In this document: piece by piece, positions 8,778 through 21,280 of the stretch | Position numbering within the stretch: position 1 is the stretch's first letter | Layout of the letters: the number at the start of each line of letters is the position of its first letter | Source: Paenibacillus sp. FSL H8-0332 | GTDB lineage: Bacteria > Bacillota > Bacilli > Paenibacillales > Paenibacillaceae | DNA: 64,000 nucleotides | Reading direction: 5' to 3' | Assembly: GCF_037963835.1 (NCBI RefSeq) | Contig: NZ_CP150145.1 | Coordinates: forward strand, 806,001-870,000 | Notes under the pieces: model-generated | What the model saw: the letters and a program-made list of their open reading frames with translations, nothing else | Told to the model about the DNA's origin: nothing | Database searches by the model: none | Position numbers and translations under genes: made by a program

Positions 8778-9974
8778 TTAAGGAGTGACATAGACGGCTT
8801 CTTCGCTCCGTGCCTTGGGCGGCGGGGCGCTCCACGCCTCGGAGAAGGCCGCTTCGGCAGCAGGCTTTCCCAGCATCTTGAGGATGGTGGCAGCGCAGTG
8901 CTGCGGCTGCTGGAGGTCCGGAGAGGTCTTGCGCTTCTGCGGTCCTCCGAATCCGGCATATTCGCTTAGGAGCATGGAGAACCATTTATCCACGACGCCC
9001 GGATCAAGCATCTCGGCCAGCCCCAACTCAACGAAATACTGGCTGTTCTTCTCTTCCTGTCCCGGGATGGCATTGTAGAACAGCATGGGAATACCCTTGG
9101 CCTGGGCTTCAGTGCAGGTCATTCCGCCGGGCTTCGTGATCAGCAGATCGGAGGCATCCATCAGCTTGTTAATCTCACTGCTGTACCCGAGAATCCTTAC
9201 ATTGGGATGGTTCAGCAGGGGGTTGGCCTGCATTTTGGTTATAGCTTTGTCGTTGCTGCCCATACAGAAGATAAGCTGGATCTCATTGATCCGGGCGGTG
9301 AGCGAGTTCATAATATCCTTGCCGAACATCAGGCCCCAGCCGCCGCCCATAATAAGCGCAGTCGGGATGTCAGCGAGCCCCAGCTCTTTGCGCAGCTTAG
9401 TCTTACCCTGGGACTCCCAGAATTTCGGATGCACCGGAATTCCGGTCACGGTCACCAGCTCGGAGGGGACGCCGCGTCCTGTAAGAATGGATTTGACCTT
9501 TGAGGTCGATACCAGATATCGGTTGGCTTCTGCATTCACCCAGCTGCCATGGGCATCATAATCCGTAATCAGCGTGTAGAACGGTACATCCAGCCCCTGA
9601 CGCTTCAGCCTGGAGATGACCGCAGCGGGAATCGGATGCGTGCAGATAATCAGATCCGGCCGCAGCTGCTCAATGACCTGAGAAGCATGGGTATAAAAAA
9701 TCCGGTGAAGGGCCAGCTGGGTCAACCGGTTGAGTGATTTATGATATTGGGTCTTATACATCATGCCGACCAGCTTCGGCTGGCTGCTGACAGTTTTGCG
9801 GTAAGCGGAAAGAATCCAAGGAGCGACCGTAGGATTCAGGAATTTTCCGAGCTCGAAGACCCGGCACTGAACATCGGGGTTCAGCAGTCGTATTCCTTCA
9901 GCCAGAGCATAGGCTGCCCCTGTATGGCCCGTGCCGAAGCCTTCCGAAAACAGCAGTACTCTTTTCTTTCGCAT
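8778..9974 (-). CDS. MGDG synthase/MurG-like glycosyltransferase (GT28)
   Basis: This 398-residue protein starts LLFSEGFGTGHTGAAYALAE, the G-rich acceptor-side loop of MGDG/UgtP-type enzymes. It continues with PDLIICTHPIP and an ITDYDAHGSW segment. The nucleotide-sugar site is in the C-terminal half (ALIMGGGWG; LLITKPGGMTCTEAQAKGIP; NSQYFVELGLAE). The family transfers hexose from UDP-sugars to diacylglycerol on the inner membrane face, making glycolipids and, in Bacillus, the lipoteichoic acid anchor. The last 40 residues or so are a Pro/Ala-rich tail. No partner gene; it converges with the cell-wall hydrolase. It could also be a processive glucosyltransferase; sugar and acceptor are not readable. 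Confidence 0.85.
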   Translation of the reverse strand: MRKKRVLLFSEGFGTGHTGAAYALAEGIRLLNPDVQCRVFELGKFLNPTVAPWILSAYRKTVSSQPKLVGMMYKTQYHKSLNRLTQLALHRIFYTHASQVIEQLRPDLIICTHPIPAAVISRLKRQGLDVPFYTLITDYDAHGSWVNAEANRYLVSTSKVKSILTGRGVPSELVTVTGIPVHPKFWESQGKTKLRKELGLADIPTALIMGGGWGLMFGKDIMNSLTARINEIQLIFCMGSNDKAITKMQANPLLNHPNVRILGYSSEINKLMDASDLLITKPGGMTCTEAQAKGIPMLFYNAIPGQEEKNSQYFVELGLAEMLDPGVVDKWFSMLLSEYAGFGGPQKRKTSPDLQQPQHCAATILKMLGKPAAEAAFSEAWSAPPPKARSEEAVYVTP

Positions 9975-10161
9975 AAGTTCACCTGCAACTTTCCATTATA
10001 GGTAGATTAAATAGATATCTTTATTAGTCCGTTTGCGGTTTGCGCGTACATGCTTCTCCTAATATTATACTAGGGATTTTGCTTCTTTTCTCACATTATA
10101 CAAATAAGACGTAAATAGAAAGTTAAAACACTGCAATAAAATAAAAAAAAGTTGCAAACTA

Positions 10162-10227
10162 TTGCAAAACTATAGGCAAAGTGATAAAGTTGGTCTTGAC
10201 CGAGTGACCGGATCAGTAAATTGGTCA
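10162..10227 (+). promoter_or_regulatory. Promoter and candidate TetR operator
   Basis: TTGCAA (10162-10167), 17 bases, TAAAGT (10185-10190). Directly downstream are GGTCTTGACC (10192-10201) and TGACC (10205-10209) opposed by GGTCA (10223-10227). Inverted TGACC/GGTCA half-sites at the start site are typical of TetR-family autoregulation. Operator function is inferred. Confidence 0.5.
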
Positions 10228-10270
10228 GAACAAGACTGCTAGACGATCCTCAAGGAAAGGGAGTGTATGA

Positions 10271-10846
10271 ATGGCTGTGGTAGATCGAAGGCAGCAGGTG
10301 CTGCAGGCGGCGACGAAATCTTTTTCATTATTCGGCTATAAGGCAACTACAATGGATCAGGTCGCCAAGATTGCCAATGTCGGCAAAGGGACGATTTACA
10401 CCTTTTTTACGAACAAGGAACAGTTATTTGATGAAATCCTGCGTGATGTCATCATCGAGATGAAAATGATCGCCGAGCGGGAGATTAGGCGCGATAAGCC
10501 GTTTTTTGATAATCTGCACCGTGTGCTGGATGCCCTGCTGGAATTTCGGAGCGAACACGAGCTATTCATTAAGCTGTCTCAGGAGAGTCTTGACTTCGGA
10601 ACGCCGCAGGCTGGTGAAGGACTCGACAAGATCGAGAGTGTGGTGCTTGAATATCTGGAACGGGAGGTGGAGCAGGCCATTCGTCAAGGGGAAATCAAAC
10701 CCTGCGATCCACAGATTGTGTCGGTGGTAATGTTCAGGCTATATATCGCGCTTACTGCTGAGCTGAGTAAGGTACATGTGCCGTTGACCAAAGAACAGAT
10801 CAAGCATTACTTTCATCTGTTTTTGGCAGAGGGGCTGTCACAGTAG
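10271..10846 (+). CDS. yhgD: TetR/AcrR family regulator (YhgD-like)
   Basis: A 191-residue regulator. The N-terminal TetR helix-turn-helix is clear (VLQAATKSFSLFGYKATTMD, then KIANVGKGTIYTFFTNKEQL, residues about 10-56). The remaining helical ligand-binding domain is variable. It is followed 228 bases later by a YhgE/Pip gene on the same strand, the same partner arrangement as yhgD-yhgE in Bacillus subtilis, so it most likely represses that gene and itself through the TGACC/GGTCA sites. ATG 10271 is chosen over the out-of-frame ATG 10267; AAGGAAAGGGAG precedes it. Effector unknown. Confidence 0.88.
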   Translation: MAVVDRRQQVLQAATKSFSLFGYKATTMDQVAKIANVGKGTIYTFFTNKEQLFDEILRDVIIEMKMIAEREIRRDKPFFDNLHRVLDALLEFRSEHELFIKLSQESLDFGTPQAGEGLDKIESVVLEYLEREVEQAIRQGEIKPCDPQIVSVVMFRLYIALTAELSKVHVPLTKEQIKHYFHLFLAEGLSQ

Positions 10847-11074
10847 AAGTTAAGTCCGGTATAGGGATGGCGTCTCGTACAGCTGCGCTTTCCCTGAGTG
10901 GGATCGATGAGGCGGATGGTTCTGAACAGGGTAGACTCATTTTTTTTTGCCTTTAATTGACCAAATGGGGAAAACAGTCATCCAGTGTTACTGTAACATT
11001 CACGAAACTATCATTTCACAGCAAGTCATCGTATTTTTCAAGAGAGAGCATATGATCATAAGGAGAGAACCAGA

Positions 11075-13429
11075 ATGAAATCTTTATCCGTGTTTATGAA
11101 GGATCTTGGCGCGGTATTCAAGAATCCCAAGATGCGTATTTCCATGTTTGCCATTCTATTTATTCCTGTTCTGTATAGCGGATTGTTCCTGAAGGCATTC
11201 TGGGACCCTTACGGTAAAATGAACGAGCTTCCGGTAGCGGTTGTCAACCAGGATAAAGGTGCTGATTATGAAGGCACCAAGCTGACCGCCGGAGAAGATC
11301 TGGTCACGGAGCTGAAGAAGACGGACGGGTTCAAGTGGAATTTCGTCAGCAGGGAGCAGGCGGAAGCCGGGCTTGCAGATAATACCTATTATATGGCGAT
11401 TGTGGTTCCGGAAGACTTCTCGGCCAAGGCAACTACACTGCTGGATGCAGATCCGCAGCCGGCCAAGATCATCTACGAGCCGAATGAAGGCTACAACTTC
11501 CTGGCAGGCCAGATTGGCGGCACGGCAGTGAAGGATATCAAGAGCAAGGTATCCGCCAAGATTACGGAAGCTTATACCAGTTCTGTGTTTGATAAAATCA
11601 CCAAAATCGCAAACGGTCTGGGCGAAGCCGGAGACGGTGCGACCAAGATCGCAGACGGCGCCACCAAGCTGGATGACGGCGCTCTGAAGCTGAAGGACAA
11701 TCTGGTTGTCCTGACCGAAGGCACTGGCAAACTGCTGGATGGTGTAGCGCCGCTTACGCAGGGCGTGAGCGACCTGAATAATGGAGCAGCCGCTCTGAAA
11801 ACCGGCAGCAGCACGCTGGCCGGAGGACTGCAGCAGTTATCCGCAGCACATAAGCAGCTGCAGGAGGGTGTAACGCAGTCGGCAGCGGGCAGCAAGCAGC
11901 TGAATGCCGGGCTGCAGAAGACGGCAGCCGGAACGGCTTCGCTACAGGCCGGAACACAGTCGGCTGTAGTCGGCACAGAGAAGCTTCAGACAGGTACGAA
12001 GGCGGTCGTGGACGGCAGCGCGAAGCTTGCGGCCGGATTAAGCTCCTCCGCCGAGGGCAGTGCGAAGCTTGAAGCCGGACTTACGGCTTCGAAGGATGGC
12101 AGTGCCAAGACCGCAGCCGGAGCCAAGGCTGTAGCTGACGGTCTGCAGGCGCTGGCGAAGTCGAATCCGACGCTTGCGGCAAGCCCTGAGGTGCAGAAGC
12201 TGCTGGCAGCAAGCGCGGCAGTAGCTGCGGGCACGGCGCAGCTGGACCAGGGCCAGCAGCAGCTCCTGAACGGAGCTGCTGCCCTGAACAGCGGCCAGGG
12301 GCAGCTGCTTGAGGGAGCAAATCAGCTGCACAGCGGTTCACAGCAGCTGGATGCAGGTGTAGGCCAGCTGCATGACGGAGCGCAGAAGCTCTACGCAGGC
12401 AGCACACAGCTGCTGGATGGCCAGAATCAGCTGGTAGCCGGAGCAGGAGCACTGGAGAACGGCGGTGCGAAGCTGGCCGCAGGCATGAAGCAGTTCGGCG
12501 CAAAACTGGACGAAGCGGCAGCGGGCGGCGTGAAGCTGGCAGACGGCGGCAAAGCGCTGGAAGCTGGCACCACGAAGCTGCTGGCCGGCGCAGGCAAGCT
12601 GGGCAGCGGACTTAGCTCGGTAGCCGATGGCTCGAAGAAGCTGAGTGACGGAGCAGGGCAACTGAAGGATGGCCTGGATGAGCTGAAGACAGGCTCCGGT
12701 GAGCTGGCAAGCAAACTGGGCGATGCGGCATCACAGACTAAATCGGTGAACAAGACCGATGGACTGGTATCCATGTTCGCCCAGCCGGTCCAGATCGAAG
12801 AAGTGAAGGTTAACAAGGTGCCTAACTACGGTACAGGATTTGCTCCTTACTTCCTGTCCCTCGGATTGTTTGTAGGCGCACTGATCTGTACGATTGTTAT
12901 CCCTATGCGTGAATCCGAAGTCATTGGCGCCAGCCGGTTCAACCGGTTCATGAGCCGTACACTTACGTTCTCCCTGATGAGTGTGCTGCAGGCGCTGCTG
13001 GCGGTCCTGATTGTCTTGTATGGTCTGGGACTTGAAGTACAGAATGTACCCTTGTTCTACGCCTTCTCGTTCATTACCAGCCTGGCCTTCATGTGGATGA
13101 TTCAAGCTATTGTTACCTGGATGGATCAGCCGGGCCGCTTCGTAGTCATTCTGATTCTGATCTTCCAGTTGACTACAAGCGCAGGAACCTTCCCGCTGGA
13201 GCTGATTCCAGACTGGATGAAGATCTTCAATCCGCTGCTGCCGATGACTTACAGTGTCAAAGGCTTCAAGGCAGTAATTTCTACTGGAGACTTCGGCTCC
13301 ATGTGGGCTGATGCAGGAACACTAGGTGCTTATGGAATAATCTTCCTGGCACTTACCTTCACCTACTTCATGACCCGTGACCGCGGCAATGAAGCTGTGC
13401 TGAAAAGTGAACAAGTTTTGACTGTATAA
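11075..13429 (+). CDS. yhgE: YhgE/Pip family membrane protein
   Basis: A 784-residue membrane protein. An N-terminal TM segment (about 19-40) is followed by the conserved PVAVVNQDKGA segment of the YhgE/Pip extracellular domain. A long extracellular stalk (about 175-570) is built from more than forty short units of the form GxxxLxxG (for example LQAGTQSAVVGTEKLQTGT). About five C-terminal TM helices follow (about 595-775, beginning YFLSLGLFVGALICTIV). Relatives include the phage-infection protein Pip and the EsaA-like components of type VII secretion; most members are considered ABC-2-type permease relatives of unknown substrate. AAGGAGAG precedes the ATG. TetR regulation is inferred from the neighbour. 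A strong terminator follows. Confidence 0.88.
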   Translation: MKSLSVFMKDLGAVFKNPKMRISMFAILFIPVLYSGLFLKAFWDPYGKMNELPVAVVNQDKGADYEGTKLTAGEDLVTELKKTDGFKWNFVSREQAEAGLADNTYYMAIVVPEDFSAKATTLLDADPQPAKIIYEPNEGYNFLAGQIGGTAVKDIKSKVSAKITEAYTSSVFDKITKIANGLGEAGDGATKIADGATKLDDGALKLKDNLVVLTEGTGKLLDGVAPLTQGVSDLNNGAAALKTGSSTLAGGLQQLSAAHKQLQEGVTQSAAGSKQLNAGLQKTAAGTASLQAGTQSAVVGTEKLQTGTKAVVDGSAKLAAGLSSSAEGSAKLEAGLTASKDGSAKTAAGAKAVADGLQALAKSNPTLAASPEVQKLLAASAAVAAGTAQLDQGQQQLLNGAAALNSGQGQLLEGANQLHSGSQQLDAGVGQLHDGAQKLYAGSTQLLDGQNQLVAGAGALENGGAKLAAGMKQFGAKLDEAAAGGVKLADGGKALEAGTTKLLAGAGKLGSGLSSVADGSKKLSDGAGQLKDGLDELKTGSGELASKLGDAASQTKSVNKTDGLVSMFAQPVQIEEVKVNKVPNYGTGFAPYFLSLGLFVGALICTIVIPMRESEVIGASRFNRFMSRTLTFSLMSVLQALLAVLIVLYGLGLEVQNVPLFYAFSFITSLAFMWMIQAIVTWMDQPGRFVVILILIFQLTTSAGTFPLELIPDWMKIFNPLLPMTYSVKGFKAVISTGDFGSMWADAGTLGAYGIIFLALTFTYFMTRDRGNEAVLKSEQVLTV

Positions 13430-13459
13430 AGCAACAACATTCTTTGTAAAACATACGAA

Positions 13460-13493
13460 CCAAAAGCGTCCCCTAAGGGGGCGCTTTTGGTTT
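13460..13493 (+). terminator. Rho-independent terminator after yhgE
   Basis: CCAAAAGCG-CCCCT opposed by AGGGG-CGCTTTTGG (13461-13490), followed by TTTATT. Confidence 0.9.
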
Positions 13494-13546
13494 ATTCATA
13501 AATATAAATAGCTAATGGAAGTGCCGTTTTCAGGCCGGGAAAATGG

Positions 13547-13576
13547 TTGAAACGCTTTCAATGCATAAGCGCTTAT
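13547..13576. promoter_or_regulatory. Two adjacent palindromes upstream of gltB
   Basis: TTGAAACGCTTTCAA (13547-13561) abuts ATAAGCGCTTAT (13565-13576). Both resemble CcpA/LacI-type operators, but the first is one base short of a standard cre site and the second lacks the outer TG/CA. They lie in the 375-base gap between yhgE and gltB. Confidence 0.35.
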
Positions 13577-13681
13577 TCGTCATTTATGCATAATTATACA
13601 TTCGACAGTTTTTTTACGCTTTTATTCGCTAAAGCTGCAATGTAAAAGTATTTGTTAATCAAGCTCATAAAAAAGTTTAAA

Positions 13682-13710
13682 TTGCGCTCATGTCAGCTCG
13701 ATGATAAAAT
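13682..13710 (+). promoter_or_regulatory. Candidate promoter of gltB
   Basis: TTGCGC (13682-13687), 17-base spacer, TAAAAT (13705-13710), giving a leader of about 90 bases. A better-looking TATAAT at 13783-13788 is too close to the ribosome site to serve this start codon. Confidence 0.45.
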
Positions 13711-13804
13711 AATAACACCAATTCTGCCTGAATAAATATTAAGATTTTCCGCTGAAAAATTTTCCTGGAATTCCGTCTACTTTATAATAGAGAGGTTGCA
13801 TGTG

Positions 13805-18400
<4,596 letters not shown>

Positions 18401-18456
18401 TGTTCTACATTTCATAAGTGATATGCTTCGGCATTGACGGAGCGCATGATCAATTC

Positions 18457-18502
18457 AAGAGGCCACCTCTTTCCCTTATGGAAAGAGGTGGCCTCTTATG
18501 TT
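18457..18502 (+). terminator. Rho-independent terminator after gltB
   Basis: AAGAGGCCACCTCTTTC (18457-18473), 7-base loop, perfect 17-base complement (18481-18497), then ATGTTTTTC. Confidence 0.9.
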
Positions 18503-18613
18503 TTTCTTACAGGAAATTATGGTCTCGTCTGATGGTGATAAAGTATGCATAGAATTGTGGAGGATTAATGCTCCTTCATTTATCCACAGGATGCTGGCGC
18601 GAGGGTGGGCGGG

Positions 18614-18698
18614 CCAAGTGTATGTGAAAAACAGCACACATAGTACTCGCACGCAGGCGCATGTTCCGAATGTATGCGAAAAACAGCATACATTGTGC
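18614..18698. repeat. Two units of the GAAAAAC-loop hairpin repeat
   Basis: GTGTATGTGAAAAACAGCAC (from 18618) and AATGTATGC-GAAAAACA-GCATACATT (18669-18694) are hairpins with the same loop, 52 bases apart. They belong to the same family as the array at 37814-38098. An open frame spanning them (18498-18722) has no ribosome site and is not called. Confidence 0.75.
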
Positions 18699-18845
18699 TA
18701 TCCCGTTCACCCGTTAGGTTGATTTTGTGCCAAGCCGTTTCCACTGGCTTTCACTGCATTTCTTTCCTAATTTCAGGGAAAAGGGAAGGTGTGGTAAAAT
18801 ATATAAATGGTTGAAACGGGTTTTGGATATAACAATAAAGTGTAA

Positions 18846-18980
18846 GTAACGGAGGGGAAGTTTGGAACTGGAGGAGCGGTAGCGTCCGCCTTTAGGTTTG
18901 GATTTCTACCGCTATGAGCGGTGTAATGAGGAAATCCAAACCTAACAGCGGCCGGAGGTCCAAACATTCTCCGCAGTTAC
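18846..18980. repeat. Dispersed palindromic element, copy B (inverted)
   Basis: This 135-bp core is bounded by GTAACGGAG (18846) and CTCCGCAGTTAC (18969-18980). Perfect 15-bp arms TTAGGTTTGGATTTC (18892-18906) and its complement (18931-18945) enclose ACCGC-TATGA-GCGGT. It is the reverse complement of copies A and C. The rest of the 18401-19043 gap holds the gltB terminator, the two hairpin units and nothing else I can name. Confidence 0.85.
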
Positions 18981-19043
18981 GATGGAAACTTTAATATTTA
19001 TTTATGCCCGTTTCACACCAAACCGACGAAAGGAAGTGAAGTT

Positions 19044-19970
19044 ATGCCGAATACGGCAGAAGTGGTAAAGCCAGTAGCCAGCCTGATGGGGGTCACCAAA
19101 AAGATCGGCTCCAAAACGCTGATCAGCGACTTGACACTCGACATTCCACCCGGGCAAATCTTCGGATTCCTCGGGCCGAACGGAGCCGGTAAAACCACTA
19201 CCATCCGTATGATGGTAGGACTTATCTCCATTAGCCGCGGTGATATCTTAATCTGCGGACGAAGCATCAAAGACCATTTTGAAGAGGCCATAGCCAATGT
19301 GGGGGCCATCGTAGAGAATCCCGAAATGTACAAGTTCCTTACCGGATACCAGAATCTTCGCCAGTACGCCCGCATGGTGCCCGGTGTGACCAAAGAGCGC
19401 ATCAATGAAGTAGTGGAGCTGGTTGGCCTCAGTCAGCGGATCAATGACCGGGTCAAGACCTATTCCTTAGGGATGCGCCAGAGGCTGGGGGTGGCCCAGG
19501 CTCTGTTGCACCGGCCGAAGCTGCTGATTCTGGATGAGCCGACTAACGGACTGGACCCGCAGGGGATCCGTGAGCTGCGTGACTATCTGCGCAAGCTGTG
19601 CCAGACTGAGGGGACAACCGTGTTTGTCTCCAGTCACCTGTTGTCGGAGATGGAGCTGATGTGTGATAGTGTGGCGATTATCCAGAACGGCCGCCTGATC
19701 GATGTGAAGCAGCTTAAGACTGTTGGGGATGCAGCGGTACCGGTGAGCCAGACGTTCTTCGAGGTGGATAACCCTGAGGCTGCACTGGCGCAGATCGGCC
19801 AAGGCGTGATCATGGAAGGCGGAATAGCTGTAGATGCGGTGCGGGAGGAGATTGCCGAGCTGAATGCCAAGCTGGTAGCTGCCGGGATTAAGGTCTACAG
19901 CATCAAATCGATGTCCCGTTCGCTCGAAGATCAATTCTTGGAAATTACAGGAGGTGAAGGCATTGGGTGA
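19044..19970 (+). CDS. ABC transporter ATP-binding protein (BcrA type)
   Basis: A 308-residue ATPase of an ABC-2 exporter. Walker A GPNGAGKTT is near residue 50. The signature and Walker B run together as YSLGMRQRLGVAQALLHRP, then LLILDEPTNGLDP. The H-loop is SSHLLSEME. The C-terminal 80 residues or so form the accessory domain usual in bacitracin/lantibiotic-type exporters. It pairs with the permease gene that overlaps its end by 8 bp. AAAGGAAGTGA precedes the ATG. Substrate unknown; peptide antibiotic export or immunity is common for this family, but no biosynthesis or two-component genes adjoin. Confidence 0.9.
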   Translation: MPNTAEVVKPVASLMGVTKKIGSKTLISDLTLDIPPGQIFGFLGPNGAGKTTTIRMMVGLISISRGDILICGRSIKDHFEEAIANVGAIVENPEMYKFLTGYQNLRQYARMVPGVTKERINEVVELVGLSQRINDRVKTYSLGMRQRLGVAQALLHRPKLLILDEPTNGLDPQGIRELRDYLRKLCQTEGTTVFVSSHLLSEMELMCDSVAIIQNGRLIDVKQLKTVGDAAVPVSQTFFEVDNPEAALAQIGQGVIMEGGIAVDAVREEIAELNAKLVAAGIKVYSIKSMSRSLEDQFLEITGGEGIG

Positions 19971-20751
19971 GTTCGCTTCTCTCATACATAATGAGAATAT
20001 CAAAATATTCAGACGTCTGCGGACATGGATTATGCTGGTTCTTCTGGCGCTGATGAGCGCGCTGTTTCCGGCGCTGGTTCACTTCACCACGAATGGCAGC
20101 GATGTAGTCGGGTTATGGGACAGTTTCCGGACTACCGTAGCCATCGCTTTTTTCCTGAATACCATCTTCACAGCTTTAGTGGCTGCCGACTCCGTGGCGG
20201 GCGAATTCACCTGGGGAACGATTAAGCTGCTGCTGATCCGCCCTTGGAGCCGCTCCAAGATTCTGCTCTCGAAATATATTTCGCTGGTTATCTTCAGCCT
20301 TGTCAGCACGGGAGTGCTAATCTTATTCGGCTATGGCTCCGCCTTCATTTTCTCTTCCGGGGCTGCAGGCATTACGGGGGACATGGTGATGGGCTGGGGG
20401 CAAGGAGAATATGTCTTCATGCTGATTCTGTGCAGCTACATTGAGCTGTTCCTGACAGCAGCCATTGCCTTCATGATCTCCAGCGTATTCCGTTCCAGCG
20501 GCCTGGCGATTGTGCTGTCGCTGTCGATCATGTTTACCAAGGATATCTTTATTGCCATATTCAACCCCGACCGCTATGAGTGGGCGAACTATCTGATTTT
20601 TGCCCATATGAATCTTAGCAATTATCTGGTGTCGGATACCGGTCCCGGAGGAGCAACGCTAGGGTTTGCGATTGCCGTTCTGGCTGTGTATTATGTTGTA
20701 TTCATGGCGGTATCCTGGATTGTGTTCCGTAAAAGGGATGTGGCAGCGTAA
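19963..20751 (+). CDS. ABC-2 type transporter permease
   Basis: Membrane partner of the preceding ATPase, about six TM helices (for example 23-46, 60-84, 105-132, 150-176, 183-205, 232-254), 262 residues. The frame is open from GTG 19954, but AGGAGG at 19949-19954 overlaps that codon. TTG 19963, 8 bases downstream of the AGGAGG, is the better start, giving LGEFASLIHNENIKIFRR and an 8-bp overlap with the ATPase stop (translational coupling). ABC-2 family features include the DSVAGEFTWGTIKLLLIRPWSR segment seen in BcrB/NatB-like permeases. Substrate unknown. Confidence 0.87.
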   Translation: MGEFASLIHNENIKIFRRLRTWIMLVLLALMSALFPALVHFTTNGSDVVGLWDSFRTTVAIAFFLNTIFTALVAADSVAGEFTWGTIKLLLIRPWSRSKILLSKYISLVIFSLVSTGVLILFGYGSAFIFSSGAAGITGDMVMGWGQGEYVFMLILCSYIELFLTAAIAFMISSVFRSSGLAIVLSLSIMFTKDIFIAIFNPDRYEWANYLIFAHMNLSNYLVSDTGPGGATLGFAIAVLAVYYVVFMAVSWIVFRKRDVAA

Positions 20752-20802
20752 AGAGCAAGAAGGAGCTTGCCAGTTTAGGTGTACAGGCTGAGAGCTTACG
20801 GC

Positions 20803-21252
20803 TCATGCGCCCTCCAGCTTACTCTGCTTGCTCTCTCTGCGCTTGGCTGCAGTCTTCTTGGCAGTGACCGTATGCAGCCCGCCCGCTGTCTCAGGGGCGG
20901 GCTGTTCGGTCATGGCCACAGCCCCGTTCAGCAGGCTGCCTTCCGTAATGCTCAAGGAACCGGCGGCAATATTGCCGTGCAGCTGTCCCGTTCCGGTCAG
21001 AATGAGCTTCCGCTGGGCGGTTACGTCTCCATAGACCTTGCCGGCGATAATGATCTCCTGCGCCTCAATGCTGGAGTGGACGGTGCCCTGTTCACCAACC
21101 GTCACAGTACCCTCACATAGAATCTCCCCGCTGAAATTCCCTTCAATCCGCAGGTTCGTATCGCAATGCACTTTCCCCTCAAGCGTGCCGCCATGTCCGA
21201 TCAGCGAGTCGGTTGACCTCAGCGAAGCACCCGGTTGACGTCTGTTCCACAT
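20803..21252 (-). CDS. Bactofilin family protein
   Basis: A 149-residue bactofilin, a cytoskeletal polymer protein. Start is ATG 21252 (MWNRRQPGAS) with AAGGAGG 8 bases upstream; an in-frame start at 21297 lacks one. The core (about 18-112) is a right-handed beta-helix of short hydrophobic repeats (LIGHGGTLEGKVHCDTNLRI, FSGEILCEGTVTVGEQGTV). The C-terminal 35 residues are a basic tail that may touch membrane or partners. It lies 28 bp downstream of an M23 peptidase gene on the same strand. The bactofilin-M23 pairing is widespread and is thought to place wall remodelling, cell shape or motility functions. Confidence 0.9.
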   Translation of the reverse strand: MWNRRQPGASLRSTDSLIGHGGTLEGKVHCDTNLRIEGNFSGEILCEGTVTVGEQGTVHSSIEAQEIIIAGKVYGDVTAQRKLILTGTGQLHGNIAAGSLSITEGSLLNGAVAMTEQPAPETAGGLHTVTAKKTAAKRRESKQSKLEGA

Positions 21253-21280
21253 TCCCGCATTCCTCCTTATATTCTTGAAC

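Noticed and set aside
13547-13561. Canonical CcpA cre site upstream of gltB
   Set aside because: The palindrome has 13 bases between TG and CA ends instead of 14, so it misses the standard cre spacing; kept only as an unassigned palindrome.
13783-13788. TATAAT just before gltB as its promoter
   Set aside because: Transcription would begin about 10 bases before the ATG and remove the ribosome site AGAGAGG.
18498-18722. 74-residue open frame after gltB
   Set aside because: It starts in the terminator arm, lacks a ribosome site and runs through the two hairpin repeats.
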